The translations under genes and the position numbers were made by a program. From Mucilaginibacter sp. cycad4 (GTDB lineage Bacteria > Bacteroidota > Bacteroidia > Sphingobacteriales > Sphingobacteriaceae), in assembly GCF_034263275.1 (NCBI RefSeq), contig NZ_CP139559.1, positions 6,324,001-6,388,000 on the forward strand: 64,000 bases of DNA, written 5' to 3'. This document shows positions 1 through 8,764 of this stretch, one piece after another. The notes beneath the pieces are model-generated. The model worked only from the letters and a program-made list of their open reading frames with translations, made no database searches and had not been told where the DNA came from. How positions within the stretch are numbered: position 1 is the first letter of the stretch; each line of letters starts with the position of its first letter.

Positions 1-797
1 CCGATCTGCAATCGCTCCAGAAGCAAAATCCCAAACTCAGCCTGCTCACCGGCTTCAGGGATGATGGTAAAGTAATGAAGCTCACCAGTCCGCAGTTAAA
101 AAACACGGCGGTTATATTTAAGCAGAGTTATGCTTTACAACTTACCAACCCCATAAAAGGTGTGGATATCCGCTACACTACCGATGGTTCGGTACCTGAT
201 AGTATCAAGGCTGCATCTTACAAACCGGGGCTTGTATTTACCCAAAGTACGGTGGTCAGGACAAGGGCATTTAAAGCGGGCTGGGTTGGCAGCGATACCG
301 TACAGTTTAATATTTATAAATGCGCCTATACGCCCGATAGCATTAGCTTTGTCAAGTATCCTGATGACAAATACAAAGGCGATGGCGCTAAAACAATTAT
401 CGATAAAGAATTAGGTGGTGATAACTTTGGCAACGGAAAATGGCTGGCCTCGCAAAAAGACCTGGCTGTGATCATGTGGTTTAATAAACCAATTGACCTG
501 CATTCGGTTAGCCTCAACGTCATGCGTAATACAGGGTCCCAGATCTTTTTGCCCGCCGGGGTTGAGGTTTGGGGAGGCACCGATCAAAACCATCTCAAGC
601 TGTTAAGCATACTTAAAACAAGGACACCAAAAAAATCTGATCTGTTTGTTTTGATCCCATTGGAATGCAAGTTAAGATCTTCTCAACCGGTATCCTGCAT
701 AAAACTGGTTGCCCAATCGCTTAAAAGTGTTCCGGCATGGCATCCGGCTAAAGGCAAACCAGGCTGGGTGTTTTTGGATGAGGTGTTTTTGAATTGA
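1..797 (+). CDS. C-terminal part of large protein with chitobiase-type FN3 domain (partial)
   Basis: The reading frame is open to the left edge, so the start lies outside the window; an in-frame ATG at 75 is probably internal. The first residues look like the end of a leucine-rich or helical segment. Then comes a chitobiase/FN3-associated domain, recognised from YTTDGSVPDS around 34-43 residues after the ATG. The last ~130 residues, with VWGGTD and WVFLDEVFLN, resemble a discoidin-type (F5/8 C) beta-sandwich that often follows it. Such modules end large envelope proteins in Bacteroidota, some with cytochrome c domains. The catalytic part is not visible, so the overall function is unknown. It is co-directional with the glycan locus but separated from it by repeats and a divergent sigma gene. 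Confidence 0.7.
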   Translation, partial: DLQSLQKQNPKLSLLTGFRDDGKVMKLTSPQLKNTAVIFKQSYALQLTNPIKGVDIRYTTDGSVPDSIKAASYKPGLVFTQSTVVRTRAFKAGWVGSDTVQFNIYKCAYTPDSISFVKYPDDKYKGDGAKTIIDKELGGDNFGNGKWLASQKDLAVIMWFNKPIDLHSVSLNVMRNTGSQIFLPAGVEVWGGTDQNHLKLLSILKTRTPKKSDLFVLIPLECKLRSSQPVSCIKLVAQSLKSVPAWHPAKGKPGWVFLDEVFLN

Positions 798-831
798 GAG
801 GAGATACGGTTGAGCGAAACTTATTCTCCCC

Positions 832-886
832 ACGTCATTGCGAGTAACCATCAGGAAAATCCTGAAAAAAAATGTAATGACGTACA
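832..886. repeat. Degenerate CGTCATTGCGAG-type inverted repeat
   Basis: The left arm begins CGTCATTGCGAG and the right arm ends GTAATGACGT. This is a shortened copy of the inverted repeat seen at 1083-1176 and 13983-14076. Confidence 0.45.
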
Positions 887-915
887 AGCTATACTTTAGG
901 GGATGTTGCGCGGGG

Positions 916-1030
916 GCGCGTTAGGGATAGCAGCGTAAAGCCCACAGCGCGGGTTGGGTTTGCGGGCAGGCAAGGCGAGGACTTGCATCCGCCAGCTGGC
1001 GGACCGGCCCGTTAGCTAACGGCAACGCCC
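916..1030 (+). repeat. Dispersed ~110-bp repeat with GCGTT/AACGC ends, copy A
   Basis: The copy starts GCGCGTTAGGGAT and ends GGCAACGCCC, so its ends form a short inverted repeat. Inside it has AAAGCCCACAGCGCGGGTTGG and GCGAGGACTTG blocks, shared with copies at 43452-43558 and 62683-62782. Shorter inverted-orientation copies lie at 21476-21558 and 62909-62988. An inner palindrome CCGCCAGCTGGCGG is particular to this copy. No reading frame is evident. Confidence 0.75.
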
Positions 1031-1082
1031 ATATCATAAAACGCATCGAAAAAATATCTTAATAATCAACAATTTACGATCA

Positions 1083-1176
1083 CGTCATTATAAGGCACGA
1101 AGCAATCCCCTAAATACAGAGAGGCTTGAATGGCTGCTGTGTACAGTTCGCGATTGCTTCGTGCCTCGCAATGACG
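1083..1176. repeat. Long inverted repeat, CGTCATTGCGAG family
   Basis: Two arms of about 27 bp (1083-1109 and 1150-1176) are near-perfect reverse complements around a ~40-bp centre. A perfect copy of the same family is at 13983-14076. It lies downstream of the sigma gene, which reads leftwards, and could act as a transcript-end hairpin, though it lacks a clear T-run. Confidence 0.75.
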
Positions 1177-1203
1177 GGTGGAGAATTTATGTTAATCTTT
1201 CCC

Positions 1204-1764
1204 TTAAAAAAACATATACGTCACATGCTTCAGCACCTGGCGTAGTTTTTCAAGGGCGATGCCCATCTGGCGCTCCACGGTTTTGGGAGAGATATTTAGC
1301 TGTACGGCAATTTCTCTGTATTTCATATCGCTGAAACGGCTCAGTACAAAAATCTCACGGCATTTTTCGGGGAGGGTAGCAATGGCGGCTTCTATTTGCA
1401 GGGCAAGTTCCTTTTCTTCCAATCCATTTTCCAGCGTATTGCGCAGCTCATCAAACAGGTTATTTTTTTCGAGATAATTAACGTAAAGGTTCTCTATTTT
1501 CTGGCGCTTGAGATAATTGAGGCTCCGGTTTTGCACCATTTTAAAAAGATAGGAGCTTACCGATGAGCAAAAAGTGACCTCATGCCCGCGCTCCCACAGG
1601 TGGGTAAACACATCGGCGGTAATTTCTTCGGCGATGGCTAAATCGTTCACAAAACGATTGGAAAACAGGGTTAACCGGGTATAATACAGCTTAAACAGGG
1701 TTTCAAATGATTTTGCATCACCCTGTGTAAATGTGGTTATAGGTAGTTTGTTTTCCTGGATCAT
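1204..1764 (-). CDS. ECF RNA polymerase sigma-70 factor (Bacteroides type)
   Basis: This 186-residue protein has the usual ECF layout. Region 2 spans about residues 20-90 (FETLFKLYYTRLTLFS, then AEEITADVFTHLWE). Region 4 spans about 125-180 (LPEKCREIFVLSRF, then YREIAVQLNISPKTVERQM). It should direct RNA polymerase to promoters of the neighbouring TonB-dependent uptake system, with the FecR protein at 2005 as its anti-sigma factor and the SusC STN domain as signal source. The gene is divergent from fecR, separated by ~240 bp, whereas the more usual order in Bacteroidota is sigma then fecR on one strand. The C-terminus (HVTYMFF) is short. Confidence 0.9.
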   Translation of the reverse strand: MIQENKLPITTFTQGDAKSFETLFKLYYTRLTLFSNRFVNDLAIAEEITADVFTHLWERGHEVTFCSSVSSYLFKMVQNRSLNYLKRQKIENLYVNYLEKNNLFDELRNTLENGLEEKELALQIEAAIATLPEKCREIFVLSRFSDMKYREIAVQLNISPKTVERQMGIALEKLRQVLKHVTYMFF

Positions 1765-2004
1765 TAATCCTGCCTTTAATTAATCCGAATACTTTTTAAA
1801 AAACTTTAACAAGCTACAAGTTTTTCCGGTTCTTATCAAATTTAATATGGAAATAATGAAAAGCTAACCCCAAACATTCTGTAAAAAAACGGTTACGCGC
1901 AATATGCATGGCCCATCTGGTGCCAAAGCCGAATAAAATTGAAAATATTTCACGCTCTTTTGAGGGTATCTGTTTTTTCAATTGTCTTAACGATAATATT
2001 ACAA

Positions 2005-3069
2005 ATGGATAACGAAGAAGTAAAACTACTGTTGGTAAAATACATAACCGGCGAAGCTACCGCACAGGAGCTTGAGCAGGTTAAACAATGGATAAGTGCG
2101 CACCCCGAGAACGAGCAGTATTTTGCGCAGTTGTACGAAACCTGGCATAACATGCTTTACCTGCAGCCAATGGTTGTAAATAAAGATGATGCTTACAATA
2201 AACTTTCGGCCGATATAGAGCCCAGGCAGCCATCGCGCTATGCAAGGCTGATCACCTGGGGCAAAGCGGCTGCAGCTATTGCTTTATTTGCGGCTGTTAC
2301 GGCTACCTTATATAACAGGTATTCAAAAAATGTGGAGAGTGTAAGGCAAATAGCTGTTACCCCCGGGTCAATAAAAAAGGTTGTTTTAAGCGATGGCACA
2401 CAGGTTTGGCTTAATGCGGGCAGTAAACTTAATTATACGGCCGATTTTGGTAAAACAACGCGCACCGTTTACCTGGAGGGCGAAGCATTTTTTGATATCG
2501 CCCCCGGCAAAAAGGAGATCCCTTTTATTGTAAATACAAAAAACTATACGATAAGGGATATCGGTACAAAGTTTAATCTTAAGGCCTATGCTTCCGACCC
2601 GTTTTTTGAAACCACAGTAGTAAAAGGCGAGGTATCTGTAGAGGGAAATGCAGATAACAATGCGCATGAAATGAGCCGCATTTATGTAAAGCCGCGGCAG
2701 GTGCTCCGGATCTACTATCACCCTAAAAAAGAGAATTACAGCTATGCAGCCCCCGAGCCCAAAAGCCTGAACGAGATCCAGGTATCAGAGATAGACTCGG
2801 CAAAGCTTGACCGCTATGACGGATGGAAGGAAAACCTGCTGGTGTTTGATGGCGCAACACTCAGCGATATTGCTAAAGTGCTGGAACGAAGATATAACGT
2901 AACCATAAACATGACCGATGCCGAATTGAGCAGCATCCGTTATTCGGGCAGCTTTAAAAACATTCCGAGCATTGAAAAAGTGCTGGCTATTATAAAGGCC
3001 AATACAGCCATCAATTACTCAGTAAACGGCAACACAGTAAACATTACACGAAACAACAATAATGATTAA
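2005..3069 (+). CDS. FecR-family anti-sigma factor
   Basis: The start is placed at the ATG giving MDNEEVKLLLVKYITGEAT, which matches how this family begins; an upstream in-frame ATG at 1939 would add 22 hydrophobic residues and is less likely. The protein has 354 residues. Its cytoplasmic N-terminal part binds sigma, and one membrane segment lies near residue 90 (AAAAIALFAAVTATLY). The periplasmic FecR domain follows (VVLSDGTQVWLNAGSKL, YLEGEAFFDI), then a C-terminal DUF4974-type domain (LLVFDGATLSDIAKVLERRY). It relays the substrate-loaded state of the SusC protein to the ECF sigma factor encoded divergently at 1204-1764. Confidence 0.92.
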   Translation: MDNEEVKLLLVKYITGEATAQELEQVKQWISAHPENEQYFAQLYETWHNMLYLQPMVVNKDDAYNKLSADIEPRQPSRYARLITWGKAAAAIALFAAVTATLYNRYSKNVESVRQIAVTPGSIKKVVLSDGTQVWLNAGSKLNYTADFGKTTRTVYLEGEAFFDIAPGKKEIPFIVNTKNYTIRDIGTKFNLKAYASDPFFETTVVKGEVSVEGNADNNAHEMSRIYVKPRQVLRIYYHPKKENYSYAAPEPKSLNEIQVSEIDSAKLDRYDGWKENLLVFDGATLSDIAKVLERRYNVTINMTDAELSSIRYSGSFKNIPSIEKVLAIIKANTAINYSVNGNTVNITRNNNND

Positions 3070-3130
3070 TCTAACTAAAACAAAAAAGGAAACTATGATC
3101 AAAAACTAACATTCTCTTTTACATAAAAAA

Positions 3131-3157
3131 CCCGGATGTGCTACCAACACGCCCGGG
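3131..3157. other. Short hairpin between fecR and susC
   Basis: CCCGGATGTG and CACGCCCGGG pair with one mismatch and one wobble around a 7-nt loop. No T-run follows on the plus strand, so it may be an mRNA-processing or attenuation element rather than a terminator. The function is unproven. Confidence 0.35.
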
Positions 3158-3225
3158 CTAAAGCAATCAAAGCTAATACCCTACGCTTGGGGAAGCATCG
3201 TATTAACTGATTAACAAACAAATTT

Positions 3226-6200
3226 ATGATTAATTTTTACAGAAAGTCCATTCTGGCCGCCGGCCCGTGGCAAAAAACGATCAAAATTATGAAGCTGGTA
3301 ACCGTTCTGCTCTTAACGGGCATTATGCAAATACACGCTGCCGCTTATTCACAAAACGTTTACAACTTTAGTGTAAACAATATTTCTGTTAAGCAAATGT
3401 TTAAGCAGATTGAAAAAAGCAGTAAGTACACTGTTTTTTACCGGCTTGACCAGGTTGACGTTGACAGGAAAATAAACGTGGACGTGCAGGATGCGCCTAT
3501 TGAGTCGGTAATGAAACAGGTGCTTCAAAAACAGCCGCTCACTTTCCAGGTGGTTGATGATATCATCATTATAAAACCAGCCGATGCACAACCTGTTGTC
3601 ACGGTAACCGTAACAGGTGTAGTTAAAGACATTAACGGACAGCCATTACCGGGCGTAAGCGTAAAGCTCAGGGGCAGTAATTTAGGTACAGTTACCAACG
3701 TTGACGGTAAATACAGCCTTACCCTGCCCGATGGCAACGGCACGCTTGAATTTGGCTTTTTAGGCTTTACCACGCAGGCTATTCCGGTAAACGGGCAAAC
3801 CACTATTAATGTAACCCTGCTTGAAGAATCAAAAGCGCTGAACGAGGTGGTTGTGGTTGGTTATACCACTCAAAAGAAAAAGGACCTTACCGGCGCTGTT
3901 GCGGTAGTAAACGTTAAAGACCTTAATAAACAGGCCTCTTCATCAGTAAACAGTCAGTTACAAGGCCAGGCATCGGGTGTTACGGTGACCGGCTCGGGCC
4001 AGCCGGGCGAAGAACCGCAGGTACATATCAGGGGTTTTAACACCTTTGGTAATAATACACCATTATATGTGGTTGATGGTGTGGAAACCTATGACGTAAG
4101 CACATTAAACCCTAATGATGTTGAAACCTTCCAGGTGTTAAAAGATGCAAGCTCTGCATCAATATACGGAGCAAGGGCGGCAAACGGTGTTATCATCATC
4201 ACCACAAAAAGAGGTAAAGGCAAGGTAAACATTCAGTACGATGCTTACTATGGTACACAGCGGCCTAAAGGCGGTAATGTTTGGAACACCATAACGCCGC
4301 AGCAAATGGCCGATCTGCAGCTTACCGCCCAAAGAAATTCGGGTGATAACTCCATTAAAGATCCCCTGTACAACCCAACCGGTACAGGCACAGGTTTTAC
4401 ATTGCCTGATTATATCACACCAGCCGGTGCCAAAGAAGGTGATCCTTCTGTTAATCCTTCAAAATATTATGTAAACCCTAACTATACATCGGCCGCTGAT
4501 CTTGGCAATTTTTACCGGATCACGAGGGCTAATAAGGCCGGTACCGACTGGTATCATGAGCTATTTAAATCGGCCCCGATGAACAGCCATAATATATCGT
4601 TAAGCGGCAGTAACGATTTGGCTAATTATCTTTTCTCGCTTAATTATTTTAATCAGCAGGGTACTTTGATCGATACTTACCTTAAAAGGTATACTTTACG
4701 CTCAAACACCAATTTCAATGTAACCAAACACATCAGGGTGGGCGAAAACCTATCTTACTCCATAACCAAATTACCGCAGGTAAACAACGGGCAAACACAC
4801 CAGCAGGTAAGCACCAATGACCCCGACGGCGTTATTGCACACGGGTTAAGGGAACAGCCCATCATTCCTGTTTATGACATTAAGGGCAACTATGCCGGCA
4901 GCTATGGTACCGGTCTTGGCGATGCCAATAACCCGGTAGCTATACAGCAGCGTACAAAAAATAACGGATCAACAAGCTATCGTATTTTAGGCAACGTGTT
5001 TGCCGAAGCCGACATTATCAAAGGCCTTACTTTACGCACAAGCTTTGGCGGCGATATCATCAACAGCAATGATCACTCTTTCACGTTCCCTACTTATGAA
5101 AACGTGGAAAACTCTTCAGTAAACACTTATAGCGAAAGCTCAGATAACAGTTATACTTATAACTGGACAAATACCTTAAGCTTTCAACACACATTTGGCA
5201 AGCATAACGTTAGCGTGGTAGTTGGTACCGAGGCAGTTGAAGATCATGACAGGTTTGTTGGCGGCAGCATCCAGGGCTTTTACACTTTTGATCCCGATTA
5301 TGTAAACCTTTCTACCGGTACAAATAACAAGAACACCTATAGTGGTAAATCCAATAGTTCGTTATTTTCAGAGTTTGCCCGCCTCGATTACACCTTCAAT
5401 GATAAATACCTGTTTAACGCTACTATCCGCCGTGATGGTTCTTCAAAGTTTCCTGTTGACCAGCGGTATGGCTACTTCCCCGCATTCAGTGCAGGCTGGC
5501 GCATCTCGCAGGAAAACTTTATGAAAGGCATCAGCTGGCTCACCGATCTAAAATTAAGAGGCGGCTGGGGTATTATGGGCAACCAGATTAATATGGGAGA
5601 TAAGGATGCTCATGTTACGTTCAGCAATGATATAGGCCAGTCATATTACCCTATAGACGGCTCACTTAATTTAACTCCCGGCTTTTACCAGGACCAAACA
5701 GCAAACCCGCATGCCTTATGGGAAAAGGACATTAACTCCAACTTTGGGTTTGATGCCACCCTGCTTGACGGCAAAATAGCTGTAACTGCCGATTATTATC
5801 GTAAAGATATTAAAGACCTCCTGTATAATGCCACGCAATTAGGTACAGCCGGCAACGGTGCTTTTCCTGCGCAAAATGTAGGTAAAATGAAAACTGATGG
5901 TTTGGACCTTTCAATTACAGGCAACTTTAAAGTAAGCAGCGACCTGAGCTTTAACGCAACCGGTACCCTGACTACCTATAACAACAAGGTATTAAGGGTA
6001 TCTGACGACAGGGACTACTTTCCGGGTGCGGCATCAAGCCGGTTTGACGGGCCAATTACCCGCAGCCAGGTTGGCCATTCATTAGGCGAGTTTTATGGCT
6101 ACCAGATTGCCGGTTTCTGGAACTCACAGGCCGAAATTGACGCCGCAGATGCAAGCGCACAAAAAATAACCAATGATCCTAATGCCTTCTACCAGTCGGA

Positions 6201-6789
6201 TGTTAAGGTTGGCCGTTTCCGTTATAAGGATGTAAACGGCGATGGGGTCATTACCGATGCCGACCGTACCTTCCTCGGTAATCCTAACCCTAAAGTTACC
6301 GCCGGTTTAAACCTGGGCGTAAACTATAAAAACTTTGATGCCAGCATTTTCCTTTATGGCTCATTCGGCAATAAATTATGGAACAGTGTTAAATACTGGA
6401 GAGATTTTTATGCGTCATTCGGCACGGCCAAAAGTTACACCGCGCTTAATGATTCATGGACACCAGGCAATCATAACGCCAAAGCGCCTATCCAGGAGCT
6501 TGATGCATCAACAAGCAGCGGCGCCACGCCAAACTCATACTTTGTTGAAAACGGCACTTATGTACGCATGCGCAATGCCCAGGTTGGCTACACATTTAAC
6601 CTTCCGGGTTTGAAAAAGGCCGGCATCCAGAAACTGCGGCTCTATGTATCGGCAACCAACCTGTTCACCTTAACCGGTTACAGTGGTGTTGACCCCGAGC
6701 TGAGCGGTAACACCAAAGATTTTGGTATTGACGAAGGCAGTTACGCCAGTCCGCGCACCTTTTTATTCGGAATTAATTTTTCATTATAA
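3226..6789 (+). CDS. SusC/RagA TonB-linked outer-membrane transporter with STN domain
   Basis: This 1187-residue protein has a signal peptide ending near AAAYSQ (~residue 42). An STN signalling domain (~46-115, SVKQMFKQIEKSSKYTVFYR) is followed by a carboxypeptidase-regulatory-like domain (~128-200, GVVKDINGQPLPGVSV). The SusC signature region (LNEVVVVGYTTQKKKDLTGA) leads into the plug (LYVVDGVE, GARAANGVIIITTKRG) and a beta-barrel ending in FLFGINFSL. It imports glycan fragments across the outer membrane with the SusD lipoprotein encoded next. The STN domain marks it as a transducing receptor that signals to FecR. Two methionines lie near the N-terminus (residues 1 and 23); the first is used because it begins an ordinary long Bacteroidota SusC leader. 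Confidence 0.96.
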   Translation: MINFYRKSILAAGPWQKTIKIMKLVTVLLLTGIMQIHAAAYSQNVYNFSVNNISVKQMFKQIEKSSKYTVFYRLDQVDVDRKINVDVQDAPIESVMKQVLQKQPLTFQVVDDIIIIKPADAQPVVTVTVTGVVKDINGQPLPGVSVKLRGSNLGTVTNVDGKYSLTLPDGNGTLEFGFLGFTTQAIPVNGQTTINVTLLEESKALNEVVVVGYTTQKKKDLTGAVAVVNVKDLNKQASSSVNSQLQGQASGVTVTGSGQPGEEPQVHIRGFNTFGNNTPLYVVDGVETYDVSTLNPNDVETFQVLKDASSASIYGARAANGVIIITTKRGKGKVNIQYDAYYGTQRPKGGNVWNTITPQQMADLQLTAQRNSGDNSIKDPLYNPTGTGTGFTLPDYITPAGAKEGDPSVNPSKYYVNPNYTSAADLGNFYRITRANKAGTDWYHELFKSAPMNSHNISLSGSNDLANYLFSLNYFNQQGTLIDTYLKRYTLRSNTNFNVTKHIRVGENLSYSITKLPQVNNGQTHQQVSTNDPDGVIAHGLREQPIIPVYDIKGNYAGSYGTGLGDANNPVAIQQRTKNNGSTSYRILGNVFAEADIIKGLTLRTSFGGDIINSNDHSFTFPTYENVENSSVNTYSESSDNSYTYNWTNTLSFQHTFGKHNVSVVVGTEAVEDHDRFVGGSIQGFYTFDPDYVNLSTGTNNKNTYSGKSNSSLFSEFARLDYTFNDKYLFNATIRRDGSSKFPVDQRYGYFPAFSAGWRISQENFMKGISWLTDLKLRGGWGIMGNQINMGDKDAHVTFSNDIGQSYYPIDGSLNLTPGFYQDQTANPHALWEKDINSNFGFDATLLDGKIAVTADYYRKDIKDLLYNATQLGTAGNGAFPAQNVGKMKTDGLDLSITGNFKVSSDLSFNATGTLTTYNNKVLRVSDDRDYFPGAASSRFDGPITRSQVGHSLGEFYGYQIAGFWNSQAEIDAADASAQKITNDPNAFYQSDVKVGRFRYKDVNGDGVITDADRTFLGNPNPKVTAGLNLGVNYKNFDASIFLYGSFGNKLWNSVKYWRDFYASFGTAKSYTALNDSWTPGNHNAKAPIQELDASTSSGATPNSYFVENGTYVRMRNAQVGYTFNLPGLKKAGIQKLRLYVSATNLFTLTGYSGVDPELSGNTKDFGIDEGSYASPRTFLFGINFSL

Positions 6790-6812
6790 CAGCAATATTT
6801 AAACGGATTACA

Positions 6813-8594
6813 ATGAAAGCTAAAAAATATATTTCCATAGCGCTTTTAAGCACGTTATTGCTTGGCGCATGTAAAAAATCATTTCTCGACAAGCCTATTA
6901 ACGGCGCCCTTGAACCACAATTTCTCGAAACAGAATCAGGAGCGAATGAACTGCTTGTAGGTGCCTATGCTGTGTTGGATGGCCAGCAGGGCGGCGATGC
7001 CTCAGTAGGCGGCGGCGGCGCATGGGAAGCTTCGCCCGATAACTGGATCTACGGCGGCGTGGTGGGCGGTGACGCTTCAAAGGGTAGTATTGCCGGTGAT
7101 CAGCAGCAAATTGAGCCCATGATGAAATATAATGCCGATGCCAGCAACGGTTTTTTCGATAGCAAATGGAGGGCCGACTATGAAGGCGTAGCACGCACAA
7201 ACAATACCATAAAAATAACCAATAAGGTTACGTCGATATCTGCATCAAACAAAACTAATATATTGGCCCAGGCACGCTTTTTAAGGGCACATTATTATTT
7301 CGATCTGAAAAAGATGTTCAACAATGTACCTTATCTTGATGAAACAACCACCGACATCAATCAGCCAAACACCACTGATATCTGGCCAAAAATTGAAGCG
7401 GATTTTAAGTACGCGTATGATAACCTGCCTAACACGCAGCCCGAGGTTGGCCGCGCAAATAAATGGGCCGCGGGTGCATACTTAGCCAAAACTTACTTAT
7501 ACGAGCATAAATATACCGAAGCCAAAGTGGTATTCGATGCGGTTATTGCGCAGGGGATAACTTCCGATGGTAAAAAATATGCGCTCAATGCTAAGTATAA
7601 TGACAATTTCAGGGCATCAACCAACAATAGCGCCGAATCTGTTTTTGCGGTACAGGCAGCAGCTAATACCGATCCAAACGGCCCGTCGCAAGCCAATAAC
7701 GGCGATATGCTGAACTTTCCTTACGGTAACAGCAGTCCGTTCAGTTGTTGCGGTTTTTACCAGCCATCAATTGATCTGGCTAATCACTTCCGCACCAATT
7801 CGGCTACAGGACTGCCTTATCTTGATGATTACAACAGCCACGCTATCAAAACCGATATGGATTTGGCCTCTGCTGATAATTTCACACCGGATGCCGGTAC
7901 TATAGATCCACGGCTTGACTGGACTGTTGGCCGTCGCGGGGTTCCTTACCTTGACTGGGGATTACACCCGGGTGCCGACTGGATAAGGGACCAGCAATAT
8001 GGAGGCCCTTATTCGCCTATTAAAAATGTTTACGGCCAGGCCGAACAGGATGTAAACGGCGATAATACTTCATGGGCCCCGGGCTCGGGCATTAATTACA
8101 ATCTCATCCGTTATGCCGATGTGCTGTTAATGGCTGCCGAAGTTGAGGCGCAGGTGGGTAGTTTGGATAAAGCCGAAAGCTATGTAAACATGGTGCGCAA
8201 CCGCGCCGCTAACCCCGACGGCTTTGTACATAAATATAAAGATGACGAAGACCCAACCGGGGGTTTTACCAATACAGCTGCCGCCAATTATAAAATAAAC
8301 CCTTACCCTGCCGGGGCCTTTGCCAGCAAAGACTTTGCGCTTAAAGCCATTTATTTTGAGCGTAAAATTGAGCTTGCAATGGAAGGCCACCGCTTTTTTG
8401 ACCTGGTACGCTGGGGTATAGCCGATATCGAGCTTAATGCTTACATCGCTTATCAAAGCACATTGACAAATGATGTAAAAGGTGGCAAGTTTGTTAAAGG
8501 TAAAAGCGAATATTACCCGATCCCGTTGTCAGAAATTGACTTGAGTGCCAAGGGCGGGTCGCCGGTACTGAAACAAAACCCGGGATATCATTAA
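6813..8594 (+). CDS. SusD/RagB nutrient-binding outer-membrane lipoprotein
   Basis: This 593-residue lipoprotein has lipobox LLGAC (Cys20) followed by KKSFLDKP, the usual SusD start. TPR-like segments include ARFLRAHYYFDLKKMFNNVPY. The C-terminal RagB/SusD signature is ALKAIYFERKIELAMEGHRFFDLVRWG. It sits on the cell surface as a lid on the SusC transporter and binds the glycan. It follows susC by 23 bp, certainly in one operon, and a strong hairpin at 8668-8700 ends the transcript. Confidence 0.96.
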   Translation: MKAKKYISIALLSTLLLGACKKSFLDKPINGALEPQFLETESGANELLVGAYAVLDGQQGGDASVGGGGAWEASPDNWIYGGVVGGDASKGSIAGDQQQIEPMMKYNADASNGFFDSKWRADYEGVARTNNTIKITNKVTSISASNKTNILAQARFLRAHYYFDLKKMFNNVPYLDETTTDINQPNTTDIWPKIEADFKYAYDNLPNTQPEVGRANKWAAGAYLAKTYLYEHKYTEAKVVFDAVIAQGITSDGKKYALNAKYNDNFRASTNNSAESVFAVQAAANTDPNGPSQANNGDMLNFPYGNSSPFSCCGFYQPSIDLANHFRTNSATGLPYLDDYNSHAIKTDMDLASADNFTPDAGTIDPRLDWTVGRRGVPYLDWGLHPGADWIRDQQYGGPYSPIKNVYGQAEQDVNGDNTSWAPGSGINYNLIRYADVLLMAAEVEAQVGSLDKAESYVNMVRNRAANPDGFVHKYKDDEDPTGGFTNTAAANYKINPYPAGAFASKDFALKAIYFERKIELAMEGHRFFDLVRWGIADIELNAYIAYQSTLTNDVKGGKFVKGKSEYYPIPLSEIDLSAKGGSPVLKQNPGYH

Positions 8595-8667
8595 TTAAAG
8601 CTAAAAGCAAAATGCGCAAAGCTAAAAGCTATTAAAACTGGCGCGTTCGTTTTGTAAACGACTTATA

Positions 8668-8704
8668 ACTTACCGGGACAATATGCTTTCCCGGTAAGTT
8701 TATT
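8668..8704 (+). terminator. Rho-independent terminator after susD
   Basis: A perfect 12-bp stem (AACTTACCGGGA / TCCCGGTAAGTT) with a 9-nt loop is followed by a T-rich stretch. It separates susCD from the next gene. Confidence 0.7.
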
Positions 8705-8764
8705 ATCTTGCCTTAACATCCCTGCTTCTGAAAAGCTTGATTATAAACATTTTTAAACCCATTT

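Noticed and set aside
916-1030. Integron attC site reading of the GCGTT/AACGC-ended repeats
   Set aside because: The ends superficially resemble attC core sites, but GTTRRRY/RYYYAAC is not matched at both ends, and no integrase or cassette array is present.
3131-3157. Terminator between fecR and susC
   Set aside because: The hairpin is real but lacks a following T-run on the coding strand, so it is listed only as a hairpin.
6335-6613. Overlapping plus-strand frame inside susC
   Set aside because: It is a shadow in another frame of a well-supported barrel sequence.
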